From: Dipetalonema caudispina | Lineage: Eukaryota; Nematoda; Chromadorea; Rhabditida; Onchocercidae | Reading direction: 5' to 3' | DNA length: 64,000 bases | Assembly (NCBI GenBank): GCA_013365325.1 | Contig: JABVXV010000118.1 | Coordinates: forward strand, 1-64,000 | Shown here: in pieces, positions 13,708 to 28,300 of the stretch | How positions within the stretch are numbered: the stretch's first letter is position 1 | Layout of the letters: each line of letters opens with the position of its first letter | Notes under the pieces: generated by a model | Database searches by the model: none | The model's input: only the letters and a program-made list of their open reading frames with translations | Told to the model about the DNA's origin: nothing | Made by a program: the position numbers and the translations under genes

Positions 13708-15258
13708 ATGAAAATAGTTTTTTATCTGGCAATATTTACACCTTCAATGGCTTTTCAATGTTTTCAATGCAACAATGGAGTTGATGAGGATGATGCTAAG
13801 CCATGCATTGATCAGGTTACCTAATTCACATTAACCACTGCGAAAATTGAAATATGAAAATTTCGACTTTCTAAGTTCACTCAACCCATCCTAAGGTTAT
13901 GCATAAGTAATAAATAGAAGCGTTGAAAGTTTTTGGAACTGAATACAGTAGAATATTTAACATTGTATTAAAAGCACTCTGAAGTGTAAATGTGCCAAAA
14001 TTTCATGCAATATTTGGTATTTCATTAATTAAATCAATTTTCGTTTCTGAAAACTTTCATGTGAATGATTTTTCTTTTTTTGATCAATTTGTTTAACTGA
14101 TTTATTTATAATCTTGCCAGGAAACGGAATGTTCAAAAGGTGTGAAAAGTTGTTCGACAATTTTGTATGTATCTGAACAAAATGATGAAATTCATATGCG
14201 GAAATTTTGCACAAGTCCTTCTACTTTTACATTGCAACATCTTCGCTTATTTCCCAATAGTGCCATGTGTCAAAATATTTTTACGGTATTTATTTATAAA
14301 TTCTTTCAAATTTAATCAACTATCTTTTTTATTTGCTTAGTAATTTTACTTGTAAATTTACTATTATGAGGAAATTCTATGAAAATGGGAAAATTACGAA
14401 TTTTCAATGAAATGTTTTGAATATCTGATAATATCACGAAGTAACGAAAGTTTTAAGGCTAAACTTGGAAAAAACTACAGTGAAGTAAAAATTTACTTGC
14501 GATGAAGTTAAGATATACATATATGAAAGCAATTATAGAACAATTTTGGTAGAGTTAACATTCTGTATTATTTTAAAAAAGTAGAAGAATTTAGAATCAA
14601 GAGCCCGTGCGACTTACAACATTGCCAGAAAGACGACGTCGTGAAGCGTTACCACCAGCACCACCTCGACAATATGTAAGTGTTAAAGGAACTTTTATAG
14701 GTTCATTCTGATTACATGAAAAGCATAATTTTGTTTAAAGCGGAAATTTCCAATATTACAAAAATGCTGGACATTCTTGTTTCGTAAAATCAGATCATGT
14801 TGTTAGGTCAATATGTATTGAAAAGCTGATCGTTTAAGTTGTTTAAAATTTCGTAAAGTTCTCTCTTGCATTTTGTGAACATAGATTTTAACTCTAATTC
14901 ACTTTTGAACTTGAAAGATAAGATCTAAATTTGAATCCAAAAACCATATTTAAGATCAATCAAATTTGAGAACTAACTATTGAAATCAGAATGACCTTTA
15001 GTTCTCTCGAATTCATATTTTTAGTCAAATCATACATTAAGTTTCGAATTGCGCTGAAGATAAAAATTGTAGATTTGGATATGAAAGCTGAGACCATCAT
15101 AATTTTTAATTAGTTTAAATTTGCAGAAGAATAACTTACTATGCATATGCACTACATCGTTGTGCAATGGTGGCACTTACAGGAAGGTCATCGACAGGAT
15201 CATGTCTAATCCCCCAAAACATAATGTTGATTTATCGCTACAAGATTTGGGTAATTAA
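13708..15258 (+). CDS. Secreted Ly6/three-finger-like protein with a basic/proline insert
   Basis: Exons 13708-13815, 14121-14285, 14595-14675 and 15127-15258 join in phase 0 to give 161 residues. Residues 1-15 (MKIVFYLAIFTPSMA) look like a signal peptide, leaving a mature chain beginning near CFQC. Ten cysteines follow in a Ly6/uPAR-like order: CxxC at the start, then single cysteines, then LLCIC and a final SLCNGG, whose CN is the family's closing signature. Exon 3 is odd: it has no cysteine and encodes a Thr/Pro/Arg-rich insert with PERRRRE. The C-terminus after CN is hydrophilic, so no GPI-anchor signal is seen and secretion is likely. An acceptor (tttcag at 13701-13706) lies one base before the ATG and suits spliced-leader addition. 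Family assignment rests on the cysteine pattern; the partner is unknown. Confidence 0.72.
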
Positions 15259-17254
15259 CGTGACCTCAACTATTTTTTACAACTTCAAAATGAAATTTGT
15301 CACGGATTCTCGGACTCCTAAATCTTTTCAAAATGTATTCGAGATTATTCAAAGTGATAAATCTGACGATTAACAAAATCATATAATAATTAGAAATGTT
15401 TTTATTGACCAATTCAAGTGAAAAATTTTGATTTAATAAATATAATCTGTGATGCCGAAAATGCGATATCTTTGGTCAATATTCAGAAAGACTGAACAAG
15501 AGATGTGACCTCCGCATTTAATCAATTACTTGGTACTTAATATTAGCATATAGTCGGACTTCCCTTGTAACTTACGCAACTTCTGCATGAGCATAACTTT
15601 ACACATGAAATATACTCGTATGCTATGCATATGAATATATATACACAGTGACAAATGCGTTGAAATATTTCCACCACATCGAAAATTCTTCTCCCAAAGC
15701 TTTTCCGAATTTGAGGAATCGTTGGTTGTGCTCATGAAAATATGCGATATTTCTGCAAACTTTTATTAGGGAACAAAAATGAAAGTGGAACAAATGAGTG
15801 GTTTCAAAACTTTTCTATCCCGTAACTTCAAAAAAGAACAAAAAAATTGGAATAATATGCAAAACCAATAGAGTTAGAAATCATAAACAAATCTCGAAAA
15901 CATAATTTCTCCTCAACATTTTGAAATAGAAATAGAAAAAAAAATAACATGAAATACTTCCTAATAAACAGATCCTGCTGTCAATAGGTAACCCAAGTAG
16001 AAAAACGGGAAAAGATTCAGAAATGCGACAAATGAGAGAAGTAGTGGCACCAAGAGGAGAAATGAAAGAATAGGATCTGTCTGCGTGGTGAATTCATTTC
16101 GAAAGGAGAAGACAGGAAGGTCGTATTATGAGAGGAATAAAGGTCAGAGGAGGAATGAATGAATTCATCAACAGTTTTAAATACACCGATGATTTGATAC
16201 GGACAGCAAAAGAACAGACCAAGCAGTTATTCAAGTTGTATGACTTCAAACGAGATAGTATAAAAATCATTGGAAAACATAACTAATAATAATGATAATG
16301 CAGACCAGCATCAGACACTATATTCGAAATTTTTATGATAAAAAGTCTCCAAAAATTACTTATAAATATTAAAGGAATAAATTATTACATCGAATTTTAT
16401 GAATTAATTTTTAGGAAATAATATAGAAGGTAGATCATGCGCTCATAAATTTCGTTCCAATGCTCGTCACAACAATGCATTGTCCTTGCAACAATGCACT
16501 TTCCTCCAAGTGGTAATTTAATGGAAAAATTCGGATGGCGGCTGAATTTTTTTTAAAAAAAGAATTTTGTTGAAGTTAAATTCAATTTTGTATTTAAAAA
16601 TCTCTTGCTACTCCCATAACGAACATTGCAAATGCATTTAACAAAATAAAATATAGTGATATACATGTTTATGAGAATTCAATATATACAAATACCAACA
16701 GAAAGGATCCAGTCTTACACATATTGACAAGAAACTCTCAATCCTTGACTGCGAGGTAATCAGTACCGACTCAATACCGCTGTTGTTGTCGAACATGACA
16801 GCAGATGGGAATAACTACCAGTCTGATAAGTTGATTACATCTGTTCACTTATTTTGTTCTTTAAGAACTTCACTCCAAGTATTAACTCGTCCGTTAGCGT
16901 AACCCTACATCAAATTTGTTTTTTTTGTGAAAACAGAATCAAGGATAGCAAAAATTCTAATCTGTTATGCGAATTCCATCATCATACCAAGCAGTCGAAG
17001 ATAAGCAAATACTGGACAATATGATAAAACAGGTTAATTTGAGCTGAATTTCGCAAAAATTCAGAGTACCTAAAAGAATTGTAAAAATTGCGATGATAAA
17101 AATTGGCTATTTAAAATGAGATGGAAGCGCATATGTTTTTTCCGATTCAGGAAAAATAAACAACTTTGCAACCCAAAAATGTTAGATAGTGGACGTGTTT
17201 TACATTTAGCATTGACAATCTCACTGAAAACTAACAGCTAAGTAAACCAAAATT
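15259..17254. other. Intergenic DNA between converging genes
   Basis: Holds the 3' flank of the Ly6-like gene and that of the minus-strand Ser-rich gene. I found no supported exon. Confidence 0.5.
15435..15440 (+). terminator. AATAAA poly(A) signal for the Ly6-like gene
   Basis: AATAAA about 177 bases after the stop codon. Confidence 0.35.
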
Positions 17255-20200
17255 TCAATCGGAACCGATTCGTAGGATATGTTTATGAATTTTTGTAGCC
17301 TCGTGATAACCAGCCTGTTCGCCCTGTTCTATCGCGACAGGATCTTCCAAAACACACGCAGCTAAATCACATTCAATTGCTGAAAACAGAAATCGATAAT
17401 TTACTAATTGAAATTAGAAACCTTGAATTATTGATTTGTCATCATATATTAATTAAAAACCCCATAAATAAAATGAGTTCAATATGTGTATTTCAACTTA
17501 TAGTTAAATTTTCTGGAAACAGTATTTAACAAAGAGCTTACGATCCATTTCGTCCTCCTCATTGCCATTGCAAGTAGCGCAGTGCATCTAAAACAATAAT
17601 CACAGGCGAATGATTGTTTATTATAAAAATTCAATAGTATTTCAAAAAATAAAAAATGTTTTCCGCGAGGAGTTATCCCAACAATAGAATACTGAAATAT
17701 AAATAAAGAATTGGAGTGGGAAAATGAACGCTACTATTCCCCATCTAGAAAAAAGAAGTTAGAAATCTTGATAAATTCACCGTTTCAGAATTTGAACGAT
17801 GCCGTGCTTCATCATCCGTTGAACTATCCTCCATTGCTAAAGCACCTTTCTTTTTCATTTTATTTTTTTGCTTTCGCTGATTCTTCTTCTTCTGACTTAG
17901 AATAGATGAATTGGGCCGGAATGATCGCTCCTGCACTAAACGTTCACTGAATGATACATGTTTCTTTCGTGGAGTACATCCTGTAACTGTAAATCTATAT
18001 TTCTAAAAGTTCGCCAAAATCTAACGAAAAAAGTACCGAACTTTATCAGAAATAAGAGTAAAACAAAGAAGTACATGAAACAAACCTGCACTGTTCTCAT
18101 TATTCACGTTTGCAATCACCACTTTCACTTCTTCATCCTCTCTACTTTGACATTCCGAATATGATCTAAAACGCTGGCTTAGTTGAAACTGTAATACTCC
18201 GTTACTTATAAATTTATGCTTGTGTTTTATCAATACATCATTTCTTACTACAGGTATCTTATATACGATATAGTTTCTCTTATCGTCTTCCATAATCACT
18301 TTTTTTTTTTACATTTCATTTTATGAAGATTTCATCGATAAAAAAATTCATTGTTGAAACTTTGTCATTTGTGAGTTTTGTCAGCTTACAATATCACTAA
18401 AAAGTAGACATCATCAAGGCAATCTGACATGGTTTCATTGCTGATAGCTGGAAGACTGATGAAAAAATAATTTCCAAGAAATTGCTTGAATGATACTACT
18501 CAATTAGAATGTTTATGATGTTCGGGTGAGGAGAATTTGGAATGCCAATTTCTTCTACACAGTAACAGCGACAACAGGTTGAGGAACTCTATAGATACTG
18601 TTTAATTATTTCGATACAACTACTTGAGTTTCCCATATCCACAGACAGGATAATATAAAGTTATCGGTATATCTCTACTTACTCATATGGTCTCACAAAC
18701 TATCGTAATTAACCATTTTCAAACATGGCGGGTTCGTATAAATTGTGATTCTCACACTACCATGATGAAACCCCTTAATGACACTATGTCATGGATAAGA
18801 TTTCTGCTAAAAAAATAAGAAAACGAAATTCAAGAATGAGAGAGATAAACATAGAGAGTAATTCTGAAAAATGGAACTGAAAAACAACTATGAAAGATGA
18901 AAACAAGAGTAACAAAATGGTAGTGTAACAAATTCAATACTTACTCTAAAAAAAAATGCATATAAATAATACAAATATATTGCAAAAGTCCAAAAAAGGA
19001 AAAGAAATGGAACCTTAAAAAGCGTCCTGAAGTGATATGTAGTGGAATGGATTTTTTGAGGATACCTTTGAGACCAACTGTTGCACTTACACTTTCACTT
19101 GTTGATCGGCCACGTGGTATTACTTGTTGTTCGACAACTGTACCCGAAATTAGAAAGCAATATGTACTCATTTTTTACTTTCTATACAATTTCGAAGTTA
19201 GAACGGCAAATCAAAAGTTTGTAATAATATCAAGATGAAAGTCGTTTCGTAAAACGGTCCGGCATTCGAGGTAAAATTACAAATTCAGACTTTGAAAACA
19301 TTCACCTGCAAACATAAGGAACATTACTTACCGTATTGGAAAGGAGCATTAGCGACTGAAATTGGTGAGCATCCAGGTGATGAGGCAGGTGAACTATTCG
19401 ATGAGCTAAGTGATGACATGCCCGAATCGATGCTACTTACTGGGCTGTTAAATCTGAAGAAATCCTAAGATCCATTTTAGGAACGAAAACTAATCGCAGT
19501 GAAGAAACTGTTGGATAAATCAAACACTGAGAAAAGACTGGATGATCAATAAAAGCATTTCTTATCGTTTGAAGTGATTTGTGCTCTTTTTTCGATGTCA
19601 ATGAAAGCATATTACATGGAAAAAACCCCATGTATTTTTTAAATCGTGTGCAAAATTACATCAATTAGAAGACGACCTTGCAAAAAATTGCACTTTTCCA
19701 ACAATTGTTTTAAAAAAAATTTCGTGATCATTGAAACTTCCTAAAAATCAAAAAATGGGGAGTAAATTATTTCTTCCTGTTCATTATACAGTGTAATAAG
19801 CTACTTATGAAGTAATCGTAAATGATTCCTTTAAACTTCAGTTAACGTCAAAATAAAAGTTACTGTCAAACATAATTTTAAAGCAATAAATTTGCATAAA
19901 GACAGTAAATTTAATTTCAACTCTAATCACATCAAGAATGGTGTCTAAAAATCAATTGGACATACCCTGCCATGAAATTAATTGTTGCTTCGGGAGAGGG
20001 ATGTTGCTGCTGATTACCAGAACTAACGATCACTTGCAATGGCGATACGGTCGACTCCGCTTTAACAACCGAATCGACTTTCTCAAATACATCAGAATCG
20101 TTGCTCGGCATTTTCGTAACTATTGATGCAGTGAACGTTTTCGATGGCATATCTCCCTGCAAAATTTAACGATTAACTCAAACTTTATTACCCATATGCG

Positions 20201-22387
20201 ACACATGCATTTGAATCATTAAGAAACGAACTTGTATATGAAGACGCATACACTGCTACTGTATTTAAGAATTATGACAGTAAATAATTCTTACGATATA
20301 TTAACAATTGCTACATCTTACTGTTGATATTAGGGTACTAATCATAAAAGCAAATAGCTTATCAGAACATGCTATCTTATAACTCGCATGAACAAATCTG
20401 AGTGTAATATTCTCAAGTTGACAAGGAGGGAATATCCTCATCCTTTTATAGAAAAAAGTTAACATAAAAGAATGAGAAAGCCAAATGTTACTTTTAACCA
20501 TGCAAATTTACATCAGCTGCTCTCTTTAAACATTAAAAAGAGAAAGAGAAGTCTCTCATTCATGATAAATTGTTGCATTATTTTCAATGTATCATCACTT
20601 CAATCGCTAAATGTTAAGGGAAAAATCAAAAGTACTTGTTAAGAGTTTCTAAACATTTACTGAGAGAAAATAACCAGCCAAGAATGGAAAGGGCCTATTT
20701 CTACCTTATATCAAGAAACTTGATTCCCTAAATCAAAACTGACACATCACCGAATTCTTCGTTCCCTTCCCGTTGAAAAATTTATTTCTTTTATTGTAAG
20801 AAGAAATTAGTTTTAAACAACAAAAAAGCGATGGTTGATGATAGTTACTATACAGAAACTAAGGCCATCTCCTCTGAAAGATCAATGAGAAAAGAAAAAC
20901 AGCAGTCGTGGTGCTGTGCGCGCTATTTCTCCTACATTATTGGGCCTATAAAGGCATTGAGAAAGAATTGCGCACCATTATGATGCATGCATTATATTGC
21001 GCAGAATAAAAAGGTTCTCTACGGCGTAACACAACCAACAACACACATTTCTTCCATTCATTTTTAGCTTCGATGATTTCATCAGCAACAATTCTAATAT
21101 TTTCCTGTTTCTTAAAACAATCCGGAAATAGTATGCATAAATCAGGCTTTTTTACCATCACCAGTAGCTAGTTTACCTCTCTATACAGTCCAGTTTTCTA
21201 CATATTTAATGATCATAAAGTTCACAGAGTGTTATTTTTCTATCCTAACTCAAAACAATTAGAAAAACAAGTAAATATGGAAGGATAACAAAGAATGTAG
21301 CAGCAGTTGACAAGAAGTACGCTGATTGATTACGTATACTTACTTATAAAGATCAGTAGTAGGGGATAGCAAAGAAATGTATGAGTGATAATCAATACTC
21401 CCAACTTATCCATTCAATACTTCCCATATAACAATTTTTAAATCAATCATTTTGTTACAATATGCAAATTTCTTCTCATCTTTTATCATTCTAACTAATG
21501 CATCTTAGCTTGTTGCTTAGTTGAATGGAGAAAGGACGTAAGAGAGAGAGAGAGAGAGAGGGAGGTAGAGATGGATAAAGCATGGGCAATCAATAAATTT
21601 AACTTCTGATCAAGAATCAAATCCTTTCCTCATCAAATGGAAATTTTATTTTCTTATTCATGCTTGAATAAAGCTACTTCAAAAAAAAAAATGGTCAATG
21701 CCACTTTTTCCCTTTAAATATCAAGAGGATAATAAGTATATGTAAACTGAGTAAGTCAACTCGTTAATTACGTCAAGATATGTGTACTTTTTATTACATA
21801 CATGTTAATTAATAGTCAATTTATGTCTAACACTAATCACTTTAAATGTTTTAATGTACCACCCAACTATGTAACAAATAAGTACATCAAAGATGAAATA
21901 TCAAAAAAAGTTAAGGAAGTGAACATTTGATGAAATATTATTTCCACTAGTTGAAACATCTTTAGATATTGAAATAAATGAACTTTTATATATAATAAAA
22001 ATTCATTTATTATCGAACCATTACTTTACTGTTTGCAGCAGCAAGCACATAAAGCAAAAAACATTGCTGAGTAATGAATTTCAAACAGACTTGAAATTAA
22101 TCCATGGGAATATACAGACATGACAAACACTAACATATATTTCCAGATTTGTAAAATGTTTGAAAGTAAACTTTAAAATTTACCGATATTTGTACACAAG
22201 TATTAGTTTCATCTTGATGTAACACATGCAATATTCGACGATTCTTCAAATTAACAGGTGCTACTGATCGTCCGCCACTACTGCTTCGATTTATTGCAGC
22301 TTGTTGTTGTCGACAATAATATAATTTAATACTATCATCCAATTGTTGACGTAAAACTTGTAAACGTTTTTGAAGATGCATCATAAT
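17255..22387 (-). CDS. Unrecognised Ser-rich protein with RVxF-type PP1 docking motif
   Basis: Minus-strand exons 22387-22184, 20156-19966, 19444-19332, 19137-19014, 18165-18086, 17980-17781, 17587-17542 and 17379-17255 all join in phase, giving 359 residues from the ATG at 22384. I do not recognise the family. Visible parts: an N-terminal Gln/Leu-rich helical stretch (residues 3-30), a Ser-rich middle, GLKGILKK (190-197), a K-K-H-V-S-F-S segment matching the PP1-docking RVxF pattern (K243-F247), and a Lys-rich run (267-281) that could be a nuclear signal. RSxSE occurs three times: RSTSE (179-183), RSYSE (210-214) and RSNSE (298-302), resembling basophilic-kinase or 14-3-3 sites. A TTTCAG three bases before the ATG suggests trans-splicing to the first exon. 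PP1 binding is inferred from the short motif only. The PP1 gene gsp-1 lies about 8 kb away and diverges from it. Confidence 0.7.
21541..21560. repeat. (AG)n dinucleotide repeat
   Basis: Ten AG units inside the first intron of the minus-strand Ser-rich gene. Confidence 0.9.
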
Positions 22388-25300
22388 CTGAAATTCGAAA
22401 TCATTGTAAAAATAAACCCAATATATTGATTTCGATTTTATACATTTTTCACAGGTATAATGGGATAGATGGATAATCGCGCATATATTACGATACTTTC
22501 CTGTTCAAAGAGAATGATAAAGGCATTAAATGTATAGAGGAAAAAATGCAAATGAATGAATGAATAAGTAATGATAAACTAAATCAAAATATATTTGGAT
22601 GAAGACAATATTATGGGAATATATAATTAATTAATGAAACAATTAACCAACAACAGTGCTGAATCACTACTATTATCATTATTAATGTTAGAATAATGCA
22701 ATTTAAGATGTGAATATCTAATAATAGTAACGACAGCCGCCATTAATAGTAACACTACCTGCACGATAATTTAAGCAGAATGGATAAAGAACAATAGGGA
22801 AACAAGGCCCATCCATCATCTATCATCACGATACAAATCAAACAGAATGTACATGATCGGATCACAACTATCCTCCATATATTAACTATCTTTCTGATGA
22901 GCAATTGTTGAGAATTGGATAAAGTAAATATGCATTTCTCAAAAATGAACAACTGTACCACTATTCTATATCTATCATTCTTTCTTTAAGGTAGTCACAG
23001 AAAAAGAAGAAAGATGACAGATTATATCAAGAAAAGTAGGTATATGGAAGAGGATAATATCGGTTCTACCAGGTTTTATGCAAAAGTAAATTGCAGATTA
23101 ATTGATATCTCGGAAAAAAGAAAGAAACCTGGATCTCAGTTACAGTTTTTGATTGCAATGTTTGGTTCAGATTGAATAAGTCTACAAGTTTACATGAGTT
23201 ACTTTGGATAAGTAGACAAGATGAAGTATTACCGAAAGATCTCATTCAAGCAGTAACATAAAAGATTGACAATATTTCGGAAGAAAAGACAGAAGGAATA
23301 TTGATAACATAACAGTGGCATCTACAACATTTCTAAGGATGTAAACTGGAACAGTACACAAAGATTCGGAAAGTTTCAATTTTTAATTATAAAAAGTGAA
23401 CTAAAAATAGGAGAGAGTCTGATCCAAGACGAAGTCATGCAAATGCACCACTTTTATCATCCCGATAAATGATGTGGACAATGCAAATAGTAAGGAAGAG
23501 TCAGTATATGAAATTAATTCTCTCTCAAAAGAAAATCAACGATCAAGGATGAATATATGAATGAAAACATCGGTTACAACAAAGTCGTATCGTGCCATCG
23601 GATACATTTTTTTCGAAATTTTCACATTTAACAAATATACGAAGTGATTGATTCCGATCGTCGAAATGGCAACTTCTGGTGGGATAAAAATCAAAAATCA
23701 AGAATCAAAAATTTTGCATTATGAGTACTAAATCCAGGATAGAATATCAATCAAAAGATGACAAGGAATGGAAGTATTATGGCTTTCTCAATAAATGAAT
23801 AATAATACTAGGCAATTATTACAGATGATAAGTGAAGTTGTGAGTTAAATCAGAATCTTAGCAAGCTGATCATAGGGAATATGTCCTATTTTTTAACTAC
23901 AAAAGAACATGACATGGAAAAGTACTACAGATTATAGTTTAAAAGAATGAAATTGATGTATTAATTACTAACACAATCAATGATAAAATGATACTTGTAA
24001 AATAAATCATCCTCAGCAAAAAAATGGAATAGAATTTCCAATCATAAAAATGATAAACTGACAAAGACATTCGAAATATACCAATCCCCATGGAATGATG
24101 TTACGATCAGTAAGGGATGATCACTATAACCATTACTGACACCTGCACCAATATCACTACTAAAAATCAACAAAACAGCATCCCCAACTGATCACAATTT
24201 TTCTAAATTTCTAGAAAATATACTACTGCTAAAAGGATTGCAAAGCGGAGAGAGTAGCGTTTTTGTATTTGGTCAATGAGCGCCTTCTTCTACCTGTCTT
24301 TCATTGACAACTGTTTCCCAACTATGCTCTAAGCATTTCTGGAAATGATGATACTTGCGCTGTAGAGTATGATCATGTCAGGGAGCAAAATTTTAAATTG
24401 CTGCAAACTCGTCACATCACTCTTCTCTCTTACCCTATCATAAGTATCGATCGATTTTAAGAAATTGCTATATAAATCTATCTCTTCCTTCCATTTTTAA
24501 CTCTTCTCCATTTCTTTACCTCATAATATTTACTCAAATTATACATCATTATTAATTCAAAATGCATTTGACAGTAACAACGAAACCATGAAAATATGAT
24601 TACCGTATCACTAATGATTATACATATGAAAACATGCACTGTTATATTCCCGCAAAGGATCGGAGATTTCAAGTGTAATTGTTTGATAAATTTCCGAAAA
24701 CTTTCCATTCAGCAAAATAAATATGTCTGAGCTCAACTAAAAGTAAACAATCATTTTTAATTTTGTATTTTCTTATGAAATCATTCGGAAACAAAAAAGA
24801 AAAAAGAAAAAATGAAACTTTGATGTCAATTCATGATATTTTTTTCAAATGCCGTTTTCTTTCCTTTTTTTGGTTTAGAAAATCATTTCGTTAAAATGGG
24901 ATATTATGAAGGATTGTTTCCAAGATAAAGTGATAACAAAAAGTGAGTTTTTTAAAGTTATCAACTAAACTGTCAAAAAACTGTAGTAACTGATATCAAA
25001 TTTCCTTAATTTCTATATAACTCGATGTTATCATTTTCCATACGATATTATATATAAGATCTACATAACAATTTTTTTGTACTGAGTACCAAACCCAATT
25101 GTTTGCTCAACAACTGGAAGATATGAAATGTGAAATGAAGTTTAGCAAATCGAAATAATAATGCTACTATTTATCACGTGATTGATATTACTACTGGAGG
25201 ACTTCGCTTTCGCCTATCATGTGACATATTACTGCGACAGTCCTACAACTATAGATAAGTAGTTGGATAATGCTTATCAACTTCATCAACAACGACATCT

Positions 25301-28300
25301 TTTGACGATGAGAATGAGTGAGACTATTCTCTGGTAACTTTCTTGAAAAATAAGTGCTACCTGCTTGGCACAATGAATGAAGATGACCACATAAATTACC
25401 CAATCATTTCTATGATTGATCTCAAATCCTCACCAAGAATCTAATAACTAAATTATACCTAAAAATAAGTAGAAATTTCTTGAAGAAGGTAACTTTGCTA
25501 AATGAAATGAATAAAATGAAGAAGTAATATTAAAAAGACGATGAGAGAATATTTTCGTAACGAAGAGAAAGAGATGAATTTGAAGAAGATTCTTCCAGCA
25601 TAAATGATGGATAGGGTTTGTCTTTTCTTTCCTTATGGTAACCTGTTAATTAAGATTAGATCTATAACCTGCTGGAAATAAAGCTGATCAATGATATGAA
25701 AAAGTATTGGAGATGAGAAGACGATATACGACAACATTGAACATGCGATATGGTGGTAATGTCGAATGTAATCTTGAAAAATGCATAAAGAAATAACAAA
25801 CAGCTCGGTTAAGGCTGAAGATCAATCATTATGGTTAAGTTGACCAGAGTGGAAAGTGCAGCTTTTTCTCTTACATCCATAGCAGCTCTTTGCTTTTGCC
25901 GATGTCCGTCCGTATCGTTCCTTCTATCACCCCCCAAAAGAGGCATTGCGAGTAAGCTTTCAAAATAACAATTGTATAACTAACTGTCCATTAGCTATAG
26001 ACCTTTTCTCTTCACTTGATATCTCTCTCCTTCATCATTTCAACTCGTTACAGGAGGATAGGGAGAGAGAGTATGCTTTTGTCTTTGATTAAATGGTGAA
26101 GTAAATTTAGAAAATAATGAAGAATTGGGAATGGAAAAGGTATGGTAATATCGTAATCCCTTTGAAATAAACAAATTTTTGGTAATAATCTCGGGAATTA
26201 CATGAAATTTTAATTCGTTCAATGGACAAGAAAAAAAAAGATCAAAATTAAATTCAACGTAATTAATTGTAACAAAGGAAATCATGGCTGAATCATCTTT
26301 GTACAGATGTGATTTGTTCAGAATTGCTGAATTATATAAAATGTGATTGAAATCAACTGCAAATAGGCAGTATTATTGAAAAAATCCTAATGTTTTGCCT
26401 CCCTCTCTTCCTTCCTTCCTTCACTCTCCTCATAAATATTTCCCTCATCTTCCAGATTCTAACATTTTAAAATCTTTAAATGCAGCAACCTTTTTCTTCC
26501 GAAGATCATCATCATATGTTAGACCATCACAATTCGATATCCTCACATCTGTCAAGTATGCTTTTAAAGATGTGAAATTAACTTATTTTGTTCCTAAACA
26601 ATCTTTCTAACCTTAAAAATTGATAGGCTAATCTTCGAAGCCTGAACATTTTTGGAATCCCCAGTTTTGTCAGGTCCAAGTTCCACCTACTAGTCTTACT
26701 GTAAAATCCAACGTTGCAGATTAAAATACTAAGGTTAAAACTTCATTTGACAATTTATTTAGGAAGAATCAATAAGTGAAAGATGTTTATCAATGACAGT
26801 CATCCTAAAAACAATAAATTTTCATTAATTTGTTTCAGAAAAGTTATAAAAGCTGTTGAAAAATGTCGCAATTAATAAATTTCAAAAGAGCTAAACGAGA
26901 TTTACAGTTAATACCATTTTAAAAATCCATTAGTTTGCATAACTTTTGATGTTAAATTGCATCTCAACGTCTACAACATCTTCAGGATCTTTTATTTTGG
27001 CTCATAAATCAATCGTACCATATATAAAGTATGTTTATTGCCTTTTTCAGAAGTGACAAATCCATCAAGTACCTTTTTCTCTCTTTCCTTTATGTTAATT
27101 TGGAATTTCATAACTTAATCCAATTTATCTTTCAATATTTTGGGAGTAAAGGAACATGAAAATTGGTGCAATGTTAGAGTGGAGCAGAATCGATGTGGGA
27201 AAGAAGGGTTCGATTCTCAGTGACTCATCATCTCTTCGCCTTTTTTTTTCAATTTAAAATTACAGCTGAGAAAGTGCAGATATTCATTGCATCGTTTTAG
27301 GGAAATCAAAATTTCGAAATTTTACAAAGTAATATTTGTTCACCTTTTTCATACAATAATTCATACATTTTAGTAAACGAATTTCTGAAAATATTTTGTT
27401 CCTATCATGTATTCGAAACTAATTCTGATATTTCCCTTTTGTTTTCACTTTTTTTTGTCTCTTTTTGTATACCTTTTACCTTTCATCAACACTGGGTTAG
27501 GATTTGAAGAGAGAAGTTCCAGGAAGTTGGTGGGAAACATTCGATGAGTTACATAAACAATGCATTCAACTGCACTGATAACTGGGTACAACCATTTCAG
27601 AACTGAAGTGATCAAATTCTAAAGAATAATTCAAAACATAGAATGATAATAAACCATGCAAATAACATCTATTATCAATAATTTCACCTTCCTCCCTTTT
27701 TATTTTCATTCATTTTCCTGACACCTATCTTCACTCCATTTCTCAGGACATGGACAATAAGTGAGACTCTAAGATTTCTTAATTAGTTTCTATTTTCCCC
27801 AGTATTATAAGGATCATGATAAGTCTTATAAACCTCTCTGTTCAATGACAGTCTCGAATTTCAGAACGGTTGCCTATAATTAAAACATTCGTTCATGCAG
27901 TATATCTTATACTTATGAAGGTCACATAAGTATTATTCACAAGTCGTTCGTAAACTTTCCTTTCATAACTAAATTTCGCGCTTGAAAAAACGAAATTTTT
28001 CCCTCTCAAGAATATGAAAAAAAAAACATCTACTAATGCATCGAGGCTATCAAAAATAGAAAAATATATTGCGGGTGAATGATTTCCTAGTTCTCTCTCA
28101 GTTTTAATAGTTATTAGTAATAATTGTTAATGGTTGCTATATTACTTACAGAAATTGATTATAATTTTTGCCTAAATTTCCACTTTAATTCTATTTGCGA
28201 CCGTTCTCACAAGTGTAGATTATAATTACTAATAATGATAATTATTATTACGACTGACAAGTTAATATGGAGTGAAAATAAAAATTGCTATTAGTAATAA

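Noticed and set aside
26395..26610. 71-codon plus-strand frame
   Set aside because: Composition follows CT-rich simple sequence; no acceptor/donor support or family.
27165..27230. tRNA-like block with GGGTTCGATTC resembling a B box
   Set aside because: The T-stem does not pair beyond three positions and no acceptor stem forms, so it is not a tRNA gene.
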